DNA from: Deltaproteobacteria bacterium
Lineage (GTDB): Bacteria > SAR324 > JACQKK01
Direction: 5' to 3'
Assembly: GCA_029858165.1 (NCBI GenBank)
Contig: JAOUFO010000127.1
Span: 1 to 5,745 of the forward strand
Length of the DNA: 5,745 bases
The notes beneath the pieces were generated by a model. The model was given only the letters and a program-made list of their open reading frames with translations, ran no database searches and was not told where the DNA came from. How positions within the stretch are numbered: position 1 is the stretch's first letter; every line of letters begins with the position of its first letter. The position numbers and the translations under genes are program-made. Positions 5,713 through 5,745 of this stretch are shown here, piece after piece.

Positions 5713-5745
5713 CCCCCGTTTCTGTTTTTGAAAAACCATGAAGCA

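Noticed and set aside
5011..5739. Long open frame on the minus strand (242 codons) opposite the lipoprotein gene
   Set aside because: The plus strand has a clear signal peptide and Shine-Dalgarno. The minus-strand product is rich in Gly/Pro/His/Gln with no recognisable domain, as expected for antisense of GC-rich coding DNA.
5724..5745. Inverted repeat GTTTTTGAAAAAC and an ATG at 5738 near the window end
   Set aside because: The repeat is AT-only in its stem with no useful loop or T-tract, so it is not a credible terminator. The ATG has no Shine-Dalgarno and only two further codons are visible.

Overview
The window reads as one strand of a tailed-phage (prophage or prophage-derived) morphogenesis cluster in a fairly GC-rich bacterium, roughly 60% G+C by eye. 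Codons such as CGG, GGG, CCC and TTG/CTG are favoured throughout, and the long open frames on the opposite strand are shadows of that bias. The last gene encodes a lipoprotein, which fits a Gram-negative host. I cannot assign a genus, and I see no tRNA, rRNA, CRISPR array or insertion sequence.

Layout, all on the + strand. (1) From the window edge to 1875: a large fused methyltransferase plus GT2-type glycosyltransferase, open at its 5' end. (2) 1875-3180: three short genes with 1-4 nt stop/start overlaps, namely a Mu gp36-like (DUF1320-type) head-tail connector, a gpG-like virion morphogenesis/tail completion protein and a tail-terminator-like protein. (3) 3241-4200: the tail tube protein, behind a strong ribosome binding site and a 60 bp gap. 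(4) 4214-4860: the tail assembly chaperone pair. The first frame ends on an in-phase A_AAA_AAC slippery heptamer directly followed by its stop, and a second frame in the -1 register continues to 4860. This is the arrangement of lambda G/GT-type programmed frameshifting. (5) 4957-5712: a lipoprotein of unknown function, where a tape measure gene would usually come next.

How the parts fit: the connector, completion, terminator and tube proteins would build the neck and a non-contractile (siphovirus-like) tail, and the chaperone pair would load tube subunits on the tape measure. No sheath gene is seen and no tape measure is present in the window. The two unusual passengers are the sugar/methyl-transfer enzyme, translationally coupled to the connector gene, and the lipoprotein, which may be a lysogenic-conversion or exclusion gene, or the start of host flanking DNA. 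The best-supported non-obvious signal is the frameshift site. The most novel biological possibility is the bifunctional transferase locked into a virion-assembly operon.
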